Source: Bacillus sp. J37 (lineage in GTDB: Bacteria; Bacillota; Bacilli; Bacillales; Bacillaceae). From it: 45,148 nucleotides of DNA. Both the position numbers and the translations under genes were made by a program. The stretch is taken from assembly GCF_000518865.1 (NCBI RefSeq), contig NZ_JAEK01000042.1:1-45148 (forward strand), in the 5' to 3' direction. Under the pieces are notes generated by a model. The model did not search any database, was not told where the DNA came from, and was given only the letters and a program-made list of their open reading frames with translations. This document shows, piece by piece, positions 1-8,055 of this stretch (its first letter is position 1; each line of letters opens with the position of its first letter).

Positions 1-2
1 AA

Positions 3-88
3 TGGTGCGGGTGAAGGGACTTGAACCCCCACGTCACAAGGACACTAGATCCTAAGTCTAGCGCGTCTGCCAATTCCGCCACACCCGC
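3..88 (-). tRNA. tRNA-Leu (anticodon TAG)
   Basis: The reverse strand folds as a class II (long variable arm) tRNA with a 7-bp acceptor stem, and the anticodon loop reads CTTAGGA, giving TAG. The 3' CCA is encoded at 3-5. It is the last gene of the left tRNA cluster seen in this window; the cluster may continue further left. Confidence 0.95.
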
Positions 89-100
89 AAGGTGTGTAAA

Positions 101-176
101 TGGTGAGCCATGAAGGACTCGAACCTTCGACCCTCTGATTAAAAGTCAGATGCTCTACCAACTGAGCTAATGGCTC
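101..176 (-). tRNA. tRNA-Lys (anticodon TTT)
   Basis: This is a cloverleaf on the reverse strand. The anticodon loop is CTTTTAA and CCA is encoded at 101-103. The mature body appears identical to the tRNA-Lys at 44263-44335, which lacks an encoded CCA. Confidence 0.95.
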
Positions 177-202
177 ATCTAAAAGATGATATTAAATAAA
201 AA

Positions 203-277
203 TGGCTGGGCTAGCTGGATTCGAACCAACGCATGTCGCAGTCAAAGTGCGATGCCTTACCGCTTGGCTATAGCCCA
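203..277 (-). tRNA. tRNA-Gln (anticodon TTG)
   Basis: The anticodon loop is CTTTGAC and the acceptor stem begins TGGGCTA. CCA is encoded at 203-205. The gene is duplicated, again next to tRNA-Lys, at 44339-44413. Confidence 0.95.
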
Positions 278-350
278 TTAATGTTAAAATCACAAGAATT
301 AAATTATATCATATCAACCTTGGATGTTCAAGATGTTTTTTTGAAATAAA

Positions 351-427
351 TGGCGGTCCGGACGGGACTCGAACCCGCGACCTCCTGCGTGACAGGCAGG
401 CATTCTAACCAACTGAACTACCGGACC
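351..427 (-). tRNA. tRNA-Asp (anticodon GTC)
   Basis: The anticodon loop is CTGTCAC and the acceptor begins GGTCCGG. CCA is encoded at 351-353. An open reading frame over this gene and the next one is an artefact. Confidence 0.95.
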
Positions 428-518
428 AAGATTTTTTATAAGTTTCGAGAAATAAATAGGAGGTGGGCTTTTAGCTTTCGTAAATGCACCCACTTCCTAG
501 TATACCTGCGATATGATA

Positions 519-590
519 TGACCCGTACGGGATTCGAACCCGTGTTACCGCCGTGAAAGGGCGGTGTCTTAACCGCTTGACCAACGGGCC
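519..590 (-). tRNA. tRNA-Glu (anticodon TTC), no encoded CCA
   Basis: The anticodon loop is CTTTCAC. The acceptor ends ACGGGTC-A and is followed by T-A, so CCA must be added after transcription. The second copy (44794-44868) encodes CCA and has A-T instead of G-C at acceptor pair 6-67. Confidence 0.95.
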
Positions 591-600
591 ATAATGAATA

Positions 601-691
601 TGGCGGAGAAGGAGGGATTTGAACCCTCGCGCCGCTTACGCGACCTACACCCTTAGCAGGGGCGCCTCTTCAGCCACTTGAGTACTTCCCC
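601..691 (-). tRNA. tRNA-Ser (anticodon GCT)
   Basis: This is a class II tRNA with a long variable arm and anticodon loop CTGCTAA. CCA is encoded at 601-603, and the acceptor GGGGAAG pairs with CTTCTCC. Confidence 0.95.
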
Positions 692-694
692 ATA

Positions 695-769
695 TGGCTC
701 CGCAGGCAGGATTCGAACCTGCGACCGATCGGTTAACAGCCGATAGCTCTACCACTGAGCTACTGCGGA
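695..769 (-). tRNA. tRNA-Asn (anticodon GTT)
   Basis: The anticodon loop is CTGTTAA and CCA is encoded at 695-697. It is the first gene of the left cluster, 24 bp from the -10 box of the upstream promoter. A near-identical copy lies at 44961-45035. Confidence 0.95.
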
Positions 770-792
770 ATATTTCCTTACAGACTTCCTTA

Positions 793-821
793 ATTATATT
801 AATTAGGGTTTGTCCTGTCAA
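793..821 (-). promoter_or_regulatory. Consensus sigma-A promoter of the left tRNA cluster
   Basis: On the minus strand, TTGACA (816-821) is separated by exactly 17 bp from TATAAT (793-798). Both hexamers match the sigma-A consensus perfectly, and tRNA-Asn starts 24 bp downstream. This shows that the left tRNA cluster is transcribed on its own and not as the tail of an rRNA operon. Confidence 0.85.
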
Positions 822-844
822 GACTTAGATTATCGAAAAATTAA

Positions 845-860
845 CCGTCACCTGCGACGG
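845..860 (-). terminator. Weak hairpin downstream of sprT
   Basis: A short hairpin (CCGTC / GACGG, 6-nt loop) lies about 35 bp after the sprT stop. It is followed on the minus strand by TTAATTTTT. The stem has only 5 bp, so terminator function is tentative. Confidence 0.35.
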
Positions 861-893
861 CTTTTATAATTTAACACAGTATCAACTTTAGAG

Positions 894-1352
894 TCAACCC
901 TTTCTGTAAAGATAGATTTTTCCAGAGCATTTCCCGCAAACAAGCCTTGTTGTATCCACTCTTCTCTTTCTTTTATATTCTTGATGACAATCTCTACATC
1001 GATATATCAAACATGCTTTCTGATCTTTTGTTTCATTACCTATTGAGCGGCAAAATCTCGGAGCTCCTACTTTCTTTAATAATAATTTAAAATCTTGATC
1101 ACCATGCTTATATCCCTTACCTTCTAAATGAAGATGATAATGACATAATTCATGTTTGATAATCCCAATCACCTCATCCAGTCCGTACTCCTGAAAATAC
1201 TTAGGATTTACATCAATGTTATGACTATGTAACATGTATCTTCCGCCAGTTGTTCTAAGACGGCTGTTAAAATATGCTCTATGTTTAAATTTTTTATCAA
1301 AATAAGTTAATGATATTTCTTCAACTAAACTTTGCAGCATTAGATCATTCAA
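894..1352 (-). CDS. SprT family zinc metalloprotein (YdcK-like)
   Basis: This 152-residue protein is of the SprT family, the size expected for Bacillus YdcK. A zinc-metallopeptidase motif HELCH (residues about 67-71) is followed by a C-terminal zinc ribbon with two Cys-x-x-Cys pairs (CRDC and CGKC). SprT-like domains are related to the SPRTN protease that removes DNA-protein crosslinks in eukaryotes; the substrate of the bacterial Bacillus protein is not known. The start is a TTG preceded by GGGGG at a suitable distance; an ATG four codons later is an alternative. It lies between the tRNA cluster and cmpA, as in B. subtilis, and is divergent from cmpA. Confidence 0.9.
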   Translation of the reverse strand: MNDLMLQSLVEEISLTYFDKKFKHRAYFNSRLRTTGGRYMLHSHNIDVNPKYFQEYGLDEVIGIIKHELCHYHLHLEGKGYKHGDQDFKLLLKKVGAPRFCRSIGNETKDQKACLIYRCRDCHQEYKRKRRVDTTRLVCGKCSGKIYLYRKG

Positions 1353-1444
1353 AAAAATCCCCCATTTCTAGTAACACTTAAACTTGTACCTGCATACATT
1401 ATAAACACCCATACTCCATTATAATAGCTGAGGAGGTATGAGCA

Positions 1445-1558
1445 ATGCCATCATGGTTACAAAATCAAATGCAACGTGCCTTTTTAGAAAAAAACCGTTA
1501 CCAAATAAAATTACTCAATCAATGCTGGTTCTTTTATAGAGAAAAACACTGCTCATAA
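1445..1558 (+). CDS. cmpA: CmpA, cortex morphogenetic protein
   Basis: This is a 37-codon gene beginning MPSWLQNQMQRAFLEK and ending with FYREKHCS. The size, sequence and position between sprT and tex fit B. subtilis CmpA. In B. subtilis CmpA is made in the mother cell during sporulation and acts as an adaptor that delivers the coat protein SpoIVA to ClpXP when coat assembly fails, so that defective sporulating cells are removed. A strong GAGGAGGT ribosome-binding site lies 8 bp before the ATG. The last codons form one arm of the terminator shared with tex. It is the only plus-strand gene in the first 13 kb. Confidence 0.93.
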   Translation: MPSWLQNQMQRAFLEKNRYQIKLLNQCWFFYREKHCS

Positions 1559-1568
1559 GGCAGTGTTT
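1544..1568. terminator. Bidirectional terminator between cmpA and tex
   Basis: The arms AAACACTGC (1544-1552) and GCAGTGTTT (1560-1568) form a perfect 9-bp stem around a 7-nt loop that contains the cmpA stop codon. T-rich sequence follows on the plus side and A-rich sequence precedes, so it can serve both convergent genes. Confidence 0.75.
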
Positions 1569-1579
1569 CTTCTATATTC

Positions 1580-3742
1580 TTATTTATTTACCATCGTGAG
1601 TGCTACACGGCCTTTCTTGAAATCCACATCATCAACCCAGACCGTTACAACATCTCCTACGGAAACAATATCTAATGGATGTTTTACAAAAGAATTGCTT
1701 AACTTTGAAATATGAACAAGGCCATCCTGCTTGACACCAACATCAACAAACGCTCCAAAATCGACAACGTTTCTTACTGTTCCTTGTAATTCCATCCCCT
1801 TTTGTAAATCTTCCAACTTAAGGACATCCTTTTTTAATAACGGCTTAGAAATTTCGTCGCGGGGATCCCTTTCCGGTCGAATAAGAGCGTCACAAATATC
1901 CTTTAACGTTAACTCTCCCACACCGAGAGCTTCAGCCGCTTCCTTCATATTCATGTTTTTAATTTTCTCCCTAAGTTCCTCAGTTCCTAAGTCCGATAGT
2001 GATGCATCCAATTGTTTAAGAAGATTTTCTACTTCACCATATCGTTCAGGATGTATACTTGTTCGATCTAAAGGATGATCTCCATCGATTACTCGTAAGA
2101 AACCTATACACTGTTCAAATGTTTTTGCACCTAATCTGGGAATATCCTTTAGTTGTTTTCGATTAGAAAATCTACCTAATTCCTCTCTCTTCTTAACAAC
2201 ATTGTTTGCAACTGCTTTACTTAGTCCTGCCACATATTGAAGAAGAGAAGGTGAGGCCGTATTTACATTGACACCTACCTGGTTAACAACTGTTTCGACA
2301 ACAAAGGTTAGAGAGTCATTTAATTTCTTTTGTGAAACATCATGCTGATACTGACCAACACCGACTGATTTAGGGTCGATTTTTACAAGTTCAGCTAATG
2401 GATCTTGTAACCTTCTAGCAATTGAAACTGCACTTCTTTCTTCAACTTGTAAACCCGGAAATTCTTCCCTGGCAAGATCAGACGCTGAGTAAACACTTGC
2501 TCCCGCTTCATTAACAATTAAATAAGAAGTATCACCGTTTAATTCTTTTAATATATCTGCAATAAATTGCTCTGTTTCTCTTGAAGCTGTCCCATTCCCT
2601 ATCGCTACCACTTCAATGTGATATGTCTTTAACACATCCATAACTTTTTCTTTTGCTTGCTCCTTCTTATTAACTGGCGGGTGTGGGTAAACAACACCAA
2701 TTTGAAGCATTTTACCTGTCTCATCTACAACCGCTAACTTACATCCGGTTCGATATGCAGGATCGACTCCAAGGACCATCTTTCCTTTTAATGGAGGTTG
2801 CAAGAGCAGGTTTCTAAGGTTTTCTGAGAATATATGAATGGCACGGTCTTCTGCCTTCTCAGACAATTCTTTTCTAATCTCTCTCTCAATAGAAGGTTGA
2901 ATTAACCTTTTATATGCATCTTCAATCGCACTTATCATCACTTCATTAACTATGGATGTTTTTCGCCTAAGTTCTTCTCTCTTAAGGTACTCAATAATTT
3001 GTTCGGCAGGCGGCTGAATAGAAACCCTAATGACTTCTTCCTTTTCTCCGCGATTCAACGCCAATATTCGATGTGGGACAACTTTATGGATAGGTTCTTC
3101 ATACTCGTAATACATTTCATATACATTTTTTTCATCTTTCTCTTCATCTTTGGCAGAAGAAGAGATTTGCCCTTTACGAAATGTTGTATCTCTTATCCAT
3201 TGACGGTACTTAGGTTGGTCAGAAATTTGTTCAGCGATAATATCCTGTGCTCCTTGAATAGCCTCTTCAACAGAAGTTACTCCTTTTTCTTCATTAAGAA
3301 ACCCCTCTGCTTTTTGCTCTATGCTCCCTTGATTAGGCAATGTAAGTATCCATTTTGCTAAAGGTTCTAAGCCTTTTTCCTTTGCAACGGTTGCCTTTGT
3401 TCTTCTCTTTTGCTTATAAGGTCTGTATAGATCTTCAACTTGTTGGAGCTTCATTGATGAGTGAATCTCAGCTGCAAGTTGTTCTGTTAACTTTCCTTGT
3501 TCATCAATTAGACGTAATACTTCTTCTTTGCGGCTCTCTAAGTTTTGAGTATATGTCCATTTTTCTGATATATCTCGAATTTGCACTTCATCTAATGCAC
3601 CTGTTTGTTCTTTTCGGTACCTTGCGATAAATGGTACTGTATTTCCTTCTTCCAGAAGTGAAATCACATTAGACACCTGTTTTAGATTGATTCCCAGCTC
3701 TTTGCTAATATGATTCATAATACGTTCTTGTCTTTCTATCAT
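1580..3742 (-). CDS. tex: Tex family transcription accessory protein (YdcI)
   Basis: This is a 720-residue Tex protein, an RNA-binding transcription accessory factor. The N-terminal Tex domain starts MIERQERIMNHISKELG. A YqgF/RNase H-like domain follows around VLGVDPAYRTGCK, then helix-hairpin-helix segments (NVNTASPSLLQYVAGLS), and a C-terminal S1 RNA-binding domain (GTVRNVVDFGAFVDVG). The reading frame is open for another 54 codons upstream, but the extension shows no homology. A GGAGG sits 8 bp before the ATG at 3742, so that start is chosen. It is convergent with cmpA and lies directly downstream of rsbX, from which it is separated by two strong hairpins. Confidence 0.95.
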   Translation of the reverse strand: MIERQERIMNHISKELGINLKQVSNVISLLEEGNTVPFIARYRKEQTGALDEVQIRDISEKWTYTQNLESRKEEVLRLIDEQGKLTEQLAAEIHSSMKLQQVEDLYRPYKQKRRTKATVAKEKGLEPLAKWILTLPNQGSIEQKAEGFLNEEKGVTSVEEAIQGAQDIIAEQISDQPKYRQWIRDTTFRKGQISSSAKDEEKDEKNVYEMYYEYEEPIHKVVPHRILALNRGEKEEVIRVSIQPPAEQIIEYLKREELRRKTSIVNEVMISAIEDAYKRLIQPSIEREIRKELSEKAEDRAIHIFSENLRNLLLQPPLKGKMVLGVDPAYRTGCKLAVVDETGKMLQIGVVYPHPPVNKKEQAKEKVMDVLKTYHIEVVAIGNGTASRETEQFIADILKELNGDTSYLIVNEAGASVYSASDLAREEFPGLQVEERSAVSIARRLQDPLAELVKIDPKSVGVGQYQHDVSQKKLNDSLTFVVETVVNQVGVNVNTASPSLLQYVAGLSKAVANNVVKKREELGRFSNRKQLKDIPRLGAKTFEQCIGFLRVIDGDHPLDRTSIHPERYGEVENLLKQLDASLSDLGTEELREKIKNMNMKEAAEALGVGELTLKDICDALIRPERDPRDEISKPLLKKDVLKLEDLQKGMELQGTVRNVVDFGAFVDVGVKQDGLVHISKLSNSFVKHPLDIVSVGDVVTVWVDDVDFKKGRVALTMVNK

Positions 3743-3923
3743 TTTTAATCCTCCAAACGAGACATCTGCTTTTCTATGTAAAAACTTGAAAACACTTATA
3801 ACCATTTTACCAAATATTTTGCCGCTAATAAAATATGCCCCCCAATAAGCTTGGCTTCCTCCCCGAGGCCTTGCTGGAGCAGAATGAAAGGAACCGATTT
3901 TCACCTTCTACTATATTAGCAAA
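3743..3923. other. Intergenic stretch upstream of tex
   Basis: There is no convincing gene here. The tex frame runs on through it, but codes for a low-complexity peptide without an initiation signal. The part around 3840-3890 is unusually C/G-rich for an intergenic region, with imperfect inverted motifs around CCCCGAGG. I could not assign it a function. Confidence 0.5.
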
Positions 3924-3993
3924 TTAGAAAAACTAAGGCTTTCGCCAAGCCCTGATGGCGAAAGCCTTAGTTTTTCTTATACTATCATCCATA
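3924..3993. repeat. 70-bp intergenic repeat, copy A, with perfect 20-bp hairpin
   Basis: The sequence begins TTAGAAAAAC and ends CTTATACTATCATCCATA. It matches the 70-bp segment at 19279-19348 in both ends and in the block TGGCGAAAGCCTT. Arms 3928-3947 and 3956-3975 are perfectly complementary over 20 bp with an 8-nt loop. With the T-run at 3971-3975 the hairpin could also stop transcription reaching tex. Confidence 0.75.
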
Positions 3994-4017
3994 AAATTTA
4001 TATACTTTCTGATCGTA

Positions 4018-4063
4018 CAAAAAAGCCGACCAGCTAATTCAATAATTAAAACAGCTGGCCGAC
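4018..4063 (-). terminator. Terminator of the sigma-B operon, overlapping the end of rsbX
   Basis: Arms 4053-4063 and 4025-4035 pair over 11 bp on the minus-strand RNA if two G-U pairs are allowed. The plus-strand RNA would have A-C mismatches at the same places. A run of six T follows on the minus strand. The upstream arm encodes the last rsbX codons and the rsbX stop lies in the loop. Confidence 0.8.
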
Positions 4064-4645
4064 TATGTATGTTAAATCATCCGTTCTTTTTTTCGTATAT
4101 ATGTCAAGTTGTCGTGATAGATCTTCAACAGAATTTCCTTTATTCAACAATGCTTTTATTCCCGGCAATACTAAGCCATCAGTATAAATGATAAATTTCG
4201 AACCTATCTCATAGGAATATGTTTGTGTTCGATATTTTTGTGGTTTACCTGATAGATAACCTAGAATAGGAAGTGGATAAATAAATGCTCCTGAAGGCCC
4301 ATAAAGCATAAATCGAATATTACCAACAGAACTATACGTAAAACTTTTAGAGTGAAAATCGACCTTTAAGATCGAAACAGTTGCTCCACGTTTATCCTTG
4401 AGTTCTTCGTTACACAATCGCATCAGCGCATCCACATCTTCATCATAGTTTTGTTCAACTAATGAGCTAATTGCAGCAGAAGATTCGTTAGCTCGCTCAC
4501 CACTTCCAAGACCATCGGCTAAAGCACAAATCATAAAGTTATCTGTTGTTTTTATATAAAAGCTATCACCACAACAGGATTTACCTTCCTTAGGTAATTG
4601 AAAAGCCAATGTATGAACATGTTCATTAAACTCTTTTACAATCAT
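4046..4645 (-). CDS. rsbX: RsbX, phosphoserine phosphatase (sigma-B feedback)
   Basis: This 199-residue PP2C-type phosphatase shows the metal-binding core CALADGLGSGE (about residues 40-50) and the later IYTDGL and RTDDLTYI motifs. In B. subtilis RsbX dephosphorylates RsbS and RsbR in the stressosome and so resets the stress signal after sigma-B activation. Its ATG overlaps the sigB stop by 4 bp, which indicates translational coupling. It is the last gene of the sigma-B operon and its 3' end forms part of the terminator. Confidence 0.96.
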   Translation of the reverse strand: MIVKEFNEHVHTLAFQLPKEGKSCCGDSFYIKTTDNFMICALADGLGSGERANESSAAISSLVEQNYDEDVDALMRLCNEELKDKRGATVSILKVDFHSKSFTYSSVGNIRFMLYGPSGAFIYPLPILGYLSGKPQKYRTQTYSYEIGSKFIIYTDGLVLPGIKALLNKGNSVEDLSRQLDIYTKKRTDDLTYIVGQLF

Positions 4646-5439
4646 CTATTTAGCTCCGGCGGCATATCTTTCGAAAGCGCTTCTCTCAACTTTTGAATAG
4701 CTCTCCTTTGCAACCTAGACACATGCATTTGTGATATGCCAAGTTGCTCACCAGTTTCTTTTTGACTTTTATTTAAGATAAACGTACATTCGATAATTTC
4801 TTTTTCTCTATCAGATAAAACATGCAATACACTTTGTAACATAAGCTTTTGATTTACCTTCTCAAAGCCCTGATCTTGAGAGCCTACAATGTCAAGAATT
4901 GTAACCGTACTTCCATCAGAATCCGCTTCAATTGAATGATCAACAGACAAGGCTTGATAGCTTTTACCCATCTCCATTGTTTCTAGCACTTCTTCTTCTG
5001 TCACATCTAAGTATTCAGCTATTTCCTGCACCTTAGGTGAACGTTGATTATCATTTGTTAGTTGTTCTACTGCTGCTTTAATTTTCGGCCCTAACTCTTT
5101 AATTCTTCTAGGGACATGTACACTCCATGTTTTATCCCTCAAGAATCTTTTAATCTCTCCAATAATGGTTGGGATAGCAAATGCCTCAAACGGCTTACCA
5201 ACCGATGGATCATATCTTCTAATCGCTCCTAATAGACCAATCATTCCAACTTGTCTTAGATCTTCATGGAAACTTTTCCCCTTAGAATATTTTTTCGCTA
5301 AGGTTTCAACTAATCCTGTATAGTGTTCAACAAGGGCTAATTGAGCTGTTTCACTTTCATTTCGTTGGAATTCAAGAATAAGCTCAATTACCTGTTCTTT
5401 AGTTAGTTTCATACTTTGAGATGGTTGTGCCATGATCAA
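4642..5439 (-). CDS. sigB: RNA polymerase sigma factor SigB
   Basis: This 265-residue sigma-70 family protein is the general stress sigma factor. Region 2 is very conserved (KKYSKGKSFHEDLRQVG, FEAFAIPTIIGEIKRFLRD), region 3 contains VHVPRRIKEL, and region 4 carries the helix-turn-helix QKETGEQLGISQMHVSRLQR. The start MIMAQPS matches the B. subtilis protein in length. The gene overlaps rsbW by 41 bp and rsbX by 4 bp, so the anti-sigma factor, sigma factor and feedback phosphatase are made from one transcript. It recognises promoters such as the one before rsbV, so the operon is autoregulated. Confidence 0.98.
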   Translation of the reverse strand: MIMAQPSQSMKLTKEQVIELILEFQRNESETAQLALVEHYTGLVETLAKKYSKGKSFHEDLRQVGMIGLLGAIRRYDPSVGKPFEAFAIPTIIGEIKRFLRDKTWSVHVPRRIKELGPKIKAAVEQLTNDNQRSPKVQEIAEYLDVTEEEVLETMEMGKSYQALSVDHSIEADSDGSTVTILDIVGSQDQGFEKVNQKLMLQSVLHVLSDREKEIIECTFILNKSQKETGEQLGISQMHVSRLQRRAIQKLREALSKDMPPELNR

Positions 5440-5881
5440 TTCGCTCCCCGCTTAAATACTTGACCATGAAGACCGTTACTCCAGAATTAACAAGTACACG
5501 GACTTCATCCATGAGCGTTTCCATCAAATAGAGACCTAAACCTCCTTCTGGAAGTTGATCAACAGGGCTTGTAGAAGAATAAGGACCAAGTTCATTTTTC
5601 GTTTTTTCAAAGTCAAAGCTTTTTCCATTATCAGCAATCATGACTTCAAGGCGATCATCATAAAGACCAAAGCCTACTACCACTTCGCCTTCTTCACTGT
5701 TTTTATAAGCATGTTGCACAGCATTCGTACAAGCTTCACTTGTCGCAATCTTTAAATCTTCTATATCATCATATGAATATCCCATTCTACTAGCAATCCC
5801 AGAGAGTGTTAAACGGATAATCCCTACGTACTCTGGTTTAGCCGGCACCTTCATCTCTATATAATCTACTAGTTGCTTCAT
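5399..5881 (-). CDS. rsbW: RsbW, anti-sigma-B factor and serine kinase
   Basis: This is a 160-residue GHKL-fold kinase. The N box [11 protein letters not shown] (about residues 49-59) and the ATP-lid motifs DNGKSFD and [13 protein letters not shown] are present. RsbW holds sigma-B inactive and phosphorylates the anti-anti-sigma factor RsbV on serine. The start overlaps the rsbV stop by 4 bp and the end runs 41 bp into sigB, a tight coupling that should keep inhibitor and sigma factor in fixed ratio. Confidence 0.97.
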   Translation of the reverse strand: MKQLVDYIEMKVPAKPEYVGIIRLTLSGIASRMGYSYDDIEDLKIATSEACTNAVQHAYKNSEEGEVVVGFGLYDDRLEVMIADNGKSFDFEKTKNELGPYSSTSPVDQLPEGGLGLYLMETLMDEVRVLVNSGVTVFMVKYLSGERIDHGTTISKYETN

Positions 5882-6210
5882 TGTACCCCACCTTCTGATT
5901 TTGAAGATATATCAATGATGTCACTTAGTCCAGTTATAGTAAATAAGCGTTCCAAACGATCCGACAACTCAATCAAATTCAATTGACCGTTGTTTTTTCT
6001 CACACTCTTTAACAACCCAACGAATACTCCTAAGCCCGTACTATCCATATAAGATACATCTTTCAAATTAATCGTAATGTTTGGATTCGCTTCTTCAGCT
6101 AATGGCAAAATTGCTTCCCGTAACTTTGGTGCCGTATAGGCATCAATTTCTCCCGCTACGGAAACGACCGTCTGAGCATCAAAATTATTTATATCAACTT
6201 TTATATTCAT
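5878..6210 (-). CDS. rsbV: RsbV, anti-anti-sigma factor
   Basis: This 110-residue STAS-domain protein carries the phosphoacceptor motif [11 protein letters not shown] with the serine at residue 57 (Ser56 in B. subtilis). Unphosphorylated RsbV binds RsbW and frees sigma-B. RsbP or RsbU reactivates it by dephosphorylation. The gene has a GAGGTGAT ribosome-binding site and is the first gene after the internal sigma-B promoter, so stress raises rsbV, rsbW, sigB and rsbX together. Confidence 0.97.
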   Translation of the reverse strand: MNIKVDINNFDAQTVVSVAGEIDAYTAPKLREAILPLAEEANPNITINLKDVSYMDSTGLGVFVGLLKSVRKNNGQLNLIELSDRLERLFTITGLSDIIDISSKSEGGVQ

Positions 6211-6246
6211 CCGTTATCACCTCGAAAAGAACTTTTATGCTATTAC

Positions 6247-6272
6247 ATACCCCGTATAAAGTTTCTTTAAAC
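6247..6272 (-). promoter_or_regulatory. Sigma-B promoter before rsbV
   Basis: On the minus strand GTTTAA (6267-6272) and GGGTAT (6247-6252) are separated by 14 bp, an exact fit to the known sigma-B consensus (GTTTAA, 13-15 bp, GGGTAT). The -35 box is made of the last sense codon (GTT) and stop codon (TAA) of rsbU. This accounts for autoregulation of rsbV-rsbW-sigB-rsbX. Confidence 0.92.
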
Positions 6273-7274
6273 CATTCTTTTCATTATTATTAGTGTGAAA
6301 TCATCTCTCAATTGGAAATCCTGCATCTTTTCAAAATGCCTGTAAATTTTATCCACCATTTCCTGAGCTGATAAATCTTTGTATCGGTTAATCAATTCTG
6401 TAATGGCAGATCTTTCAACAAAACCTTCATCTGTTCGTGATTCTGTTACTCCATCTGATAATAGAACAATCATATCTCCAGGTTCTACCCTGGACTGATA
6501 TTGCAGGTATTTATAATTTTGATCTATACCTAAAACAAGCCCTTTCGCATCTAAATCTTCAAATGTTTGTGTATCAGCTTTAAAGTAGAAGCCGGGCTCA
6601 TGTCCTGCTGAGGCATATGTAAACGTATGATCTTCAATATTATACATCCCATAAAACATTGTAATAAACATGCTCGGATCAACGTTGCGTTCAACCACCC
6701 GATTTAGATTTTCCAAGATTTGATTCGGATTTTTACGTGATTCAGGAAAGCTATCCATCGCATATTTAATCATCGACATGCACAAAGCGGCAGGAATACC
6801 TTTTCCAATCACATCTGCTACTGCAATACTAATTCCTTGATCATCTTGGACAAAGTGATGATAATCTCCGTTCATTTGCTTAGCCGGGACACTAATTGCT
6901 CCGATATCTAACGAATTAATACAAGGTACAGTTGTCTCCAAAAGAGTTTGCTGAACATTTGCAGCAATTTGTATTTCAGATCGGATCTCAAGTTGCTGAT
7001 CCCGTAAACTTTGATGCTCCTGATAAGCAAGGCCATATCCCATCATAACCTCAAGCAAAAAGTCCAACGAAGCTAAAACATCCTTCTGTATATCCGGGAA
7101 AAGCTCTTGTAATACTTTTCGATGAGTACTAATAATCTCTTCAGGTGGAATTTGATGTTCAATCGTTTTCCTACTAAATTTTTGACCTTGATATAAAGCA
7201 GTTTCAGTTTGTTCATTTAAATAGTTTCTAAGTAGTTCCCGATATTTCGGTTCAAGCACATCGCGATAATCCAT
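6267..7274 (-). CDS. rsbU: RsbU, PP2C-type phosphatase activating RsbV
   Basis: This 335-residue protein has an N-terminal four-helix RsbT-binding domain (about residues 1-80) and a C-terminal SpoIIE/PPM phosphatase domain with motifs ISIAVADVIGKGIPAA, VLLSDGVTE and RDDFTLI. When RsbT is released from the stressosome it binds the N-terminal domain and activates RsbU, which removes the phosphate from RsbV. It starts 10 bp after rsbT. Its stop codon is embedded in the -35 box of the downstream promoter. Confidence 0.97.
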   Translation of the reverse strand: MDYRDVLEPKYRELLRNYLNEQTETALYQGQKFSRKTIEHQIPPEEIISTHRKVLQELFPDIQKDVLASLDFLLEVMMGYGLAYQEHQSLRDQQLEIRSEIQIAANVQQTLLETTVPCINSLDIGAISVPAKQMNGDYHHFVQDDQGISIAVADVIGKGIPAALCMSMIKYAMDSFPESRKNPNQILENLNRVVERNVDPSMFITMFYGMYNIEDHTFTYASAGHEPGFYFKADTQTFEDLDAKGLVLGIDQNYKYLQYQSRVEPGDMIVLLSDGVTESRTDEGFVERSAITELINRYKDLSAQEMVDKIYRHFEKMQDFQLRDDFTLIIMKRMV

Positions 7275-7284
7275 TTACACCCTC

Positions 7285-7686
7285 CTACCGAAGCCATTTC
7301 ACCGCCTGAATATTAGTTCCTTCACCTACAGAGGAAGAAATATCAAAGTCATCCATTAAACGTTTTACCCCTGGTAAACCCGCTCCTAATCCCCCGGAGG
7401 TTGAGAAGCCGTCTTCCATAACTTTACGTATATCAGGAATACCCGGTCCACTATCAATGGCTATTATTTTTAAACCTTTTTTACCAAGGTCCTGAATGCG
7501 TTCAATGCGCATTTCCCCTTGCCCTGCATATAGATATATATTACGAGCTAACTCGGAAATAGCAGTTGTAATTCGCGCTTGATCAACCGTACCGAATCCA
7601 AGCTCTTTAGCAACATTCCGACCTAGTTGTCGAGCTGCTACAATGTCCCATTCGGTGACAATTTTAACACAGGATTGGTTTTCCAT
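7285..7686 (-). CDS. rsbT: RsbT, switch kinase of the stressosome
   Basis: This is a 133-residue GHKL kinase with the N box ISELARNIYLYA and the ATP-binding motifs AIDSGPGIPD and GGLGAGLPGVKRLMD. RsbT phosphorylates RsbS and RsbR upon stress, leaves the stressosome and activates RsbU. The gene begins 3 bp after the rsbS stop, consistent with translational coupling. Confidence 0.97.
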   Translation of the reverse strand: MENQSCVKIVTEWDIVAARQLGRNVAKELGFGTVDQARITTAISELARNIYLYAGQGEMRIERIQDLGKKGLKIIAIDSGPGIPDIRKVMEDGFSTSGGLGAGLPGVKRLMDDFDISSSVGEGTNIQAVKWLR

Positions 7687-7689
7687 GCT

Positions 7690-8052
7690 TTACTCCCCCA
7701 ACTCCCGCTGTAATGTTTCAAGACCTTTTTCTAAATCCAAGGCTGTTTGCACATCCTCAAGCTGGATGCCTAACTCGATCAATGTAATGGCTACCGCTGG
7801 TTGTATTCCTGTTAAAACAACCTTTGCTCCCATTAATTTTGACATGCTTATCACATCACCTAAAACCTTAGCAATAAAGGAGTCTATAACATCTACAGAA
7901 GTAAGATCAATGACTACCCCATTAGCACCTGTTTCATGAATTTTGTGAAGTAAATCTTCTTGGAATTGAAGGGCTGTTTGATCATCTAACTCCCATTGGA
8001 TTGATATGAGCAAACAATTATATAATTTTAAAATCGGTATTCTAGGATTCAT
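7690..8052 (-). CDS. rsbS: RsbS, stressosome scaffold (STAS domain)
   Basis: This is a 120-residue single STAS-domain protein. The phosphorylated serine equivalent to B. subtilis Ser59 is Ser58 in the motif [12 protein letters not shown]. RsbS and RsbR paralogues assemble the 1.8-MDa stressosome that sequesters RsbT. It lies between rsbR and rsbT with 3-bp gaps on both sides. Confidence 0.96.
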   Translation of the reverse strand: MNPRIPILKLYNCLLISIQWELDDQTALQFQEDLLHKIHETGANGVVIDLTSVDVIDSFIAKVLGDVISMSKLMGAKVVLTGIQPAVAITLIELGIQLEDVQTALDLEKGLETLQRELGE

Positions 8053-8055
8053 TTG

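Noticed and set aside
350-556. Plus-strand reading frame of 68 codons
   Set aside because: It overlaps tRNA-Asp and tRNA-Glu on the other strand and has no ribosome-binding site.
3743-3904. N-terminal extension of Tex by 54 residues
   Set aside because: There is no homology or initiation signal; a GGAGG lies 8 bp before the inner ATG at 3742.
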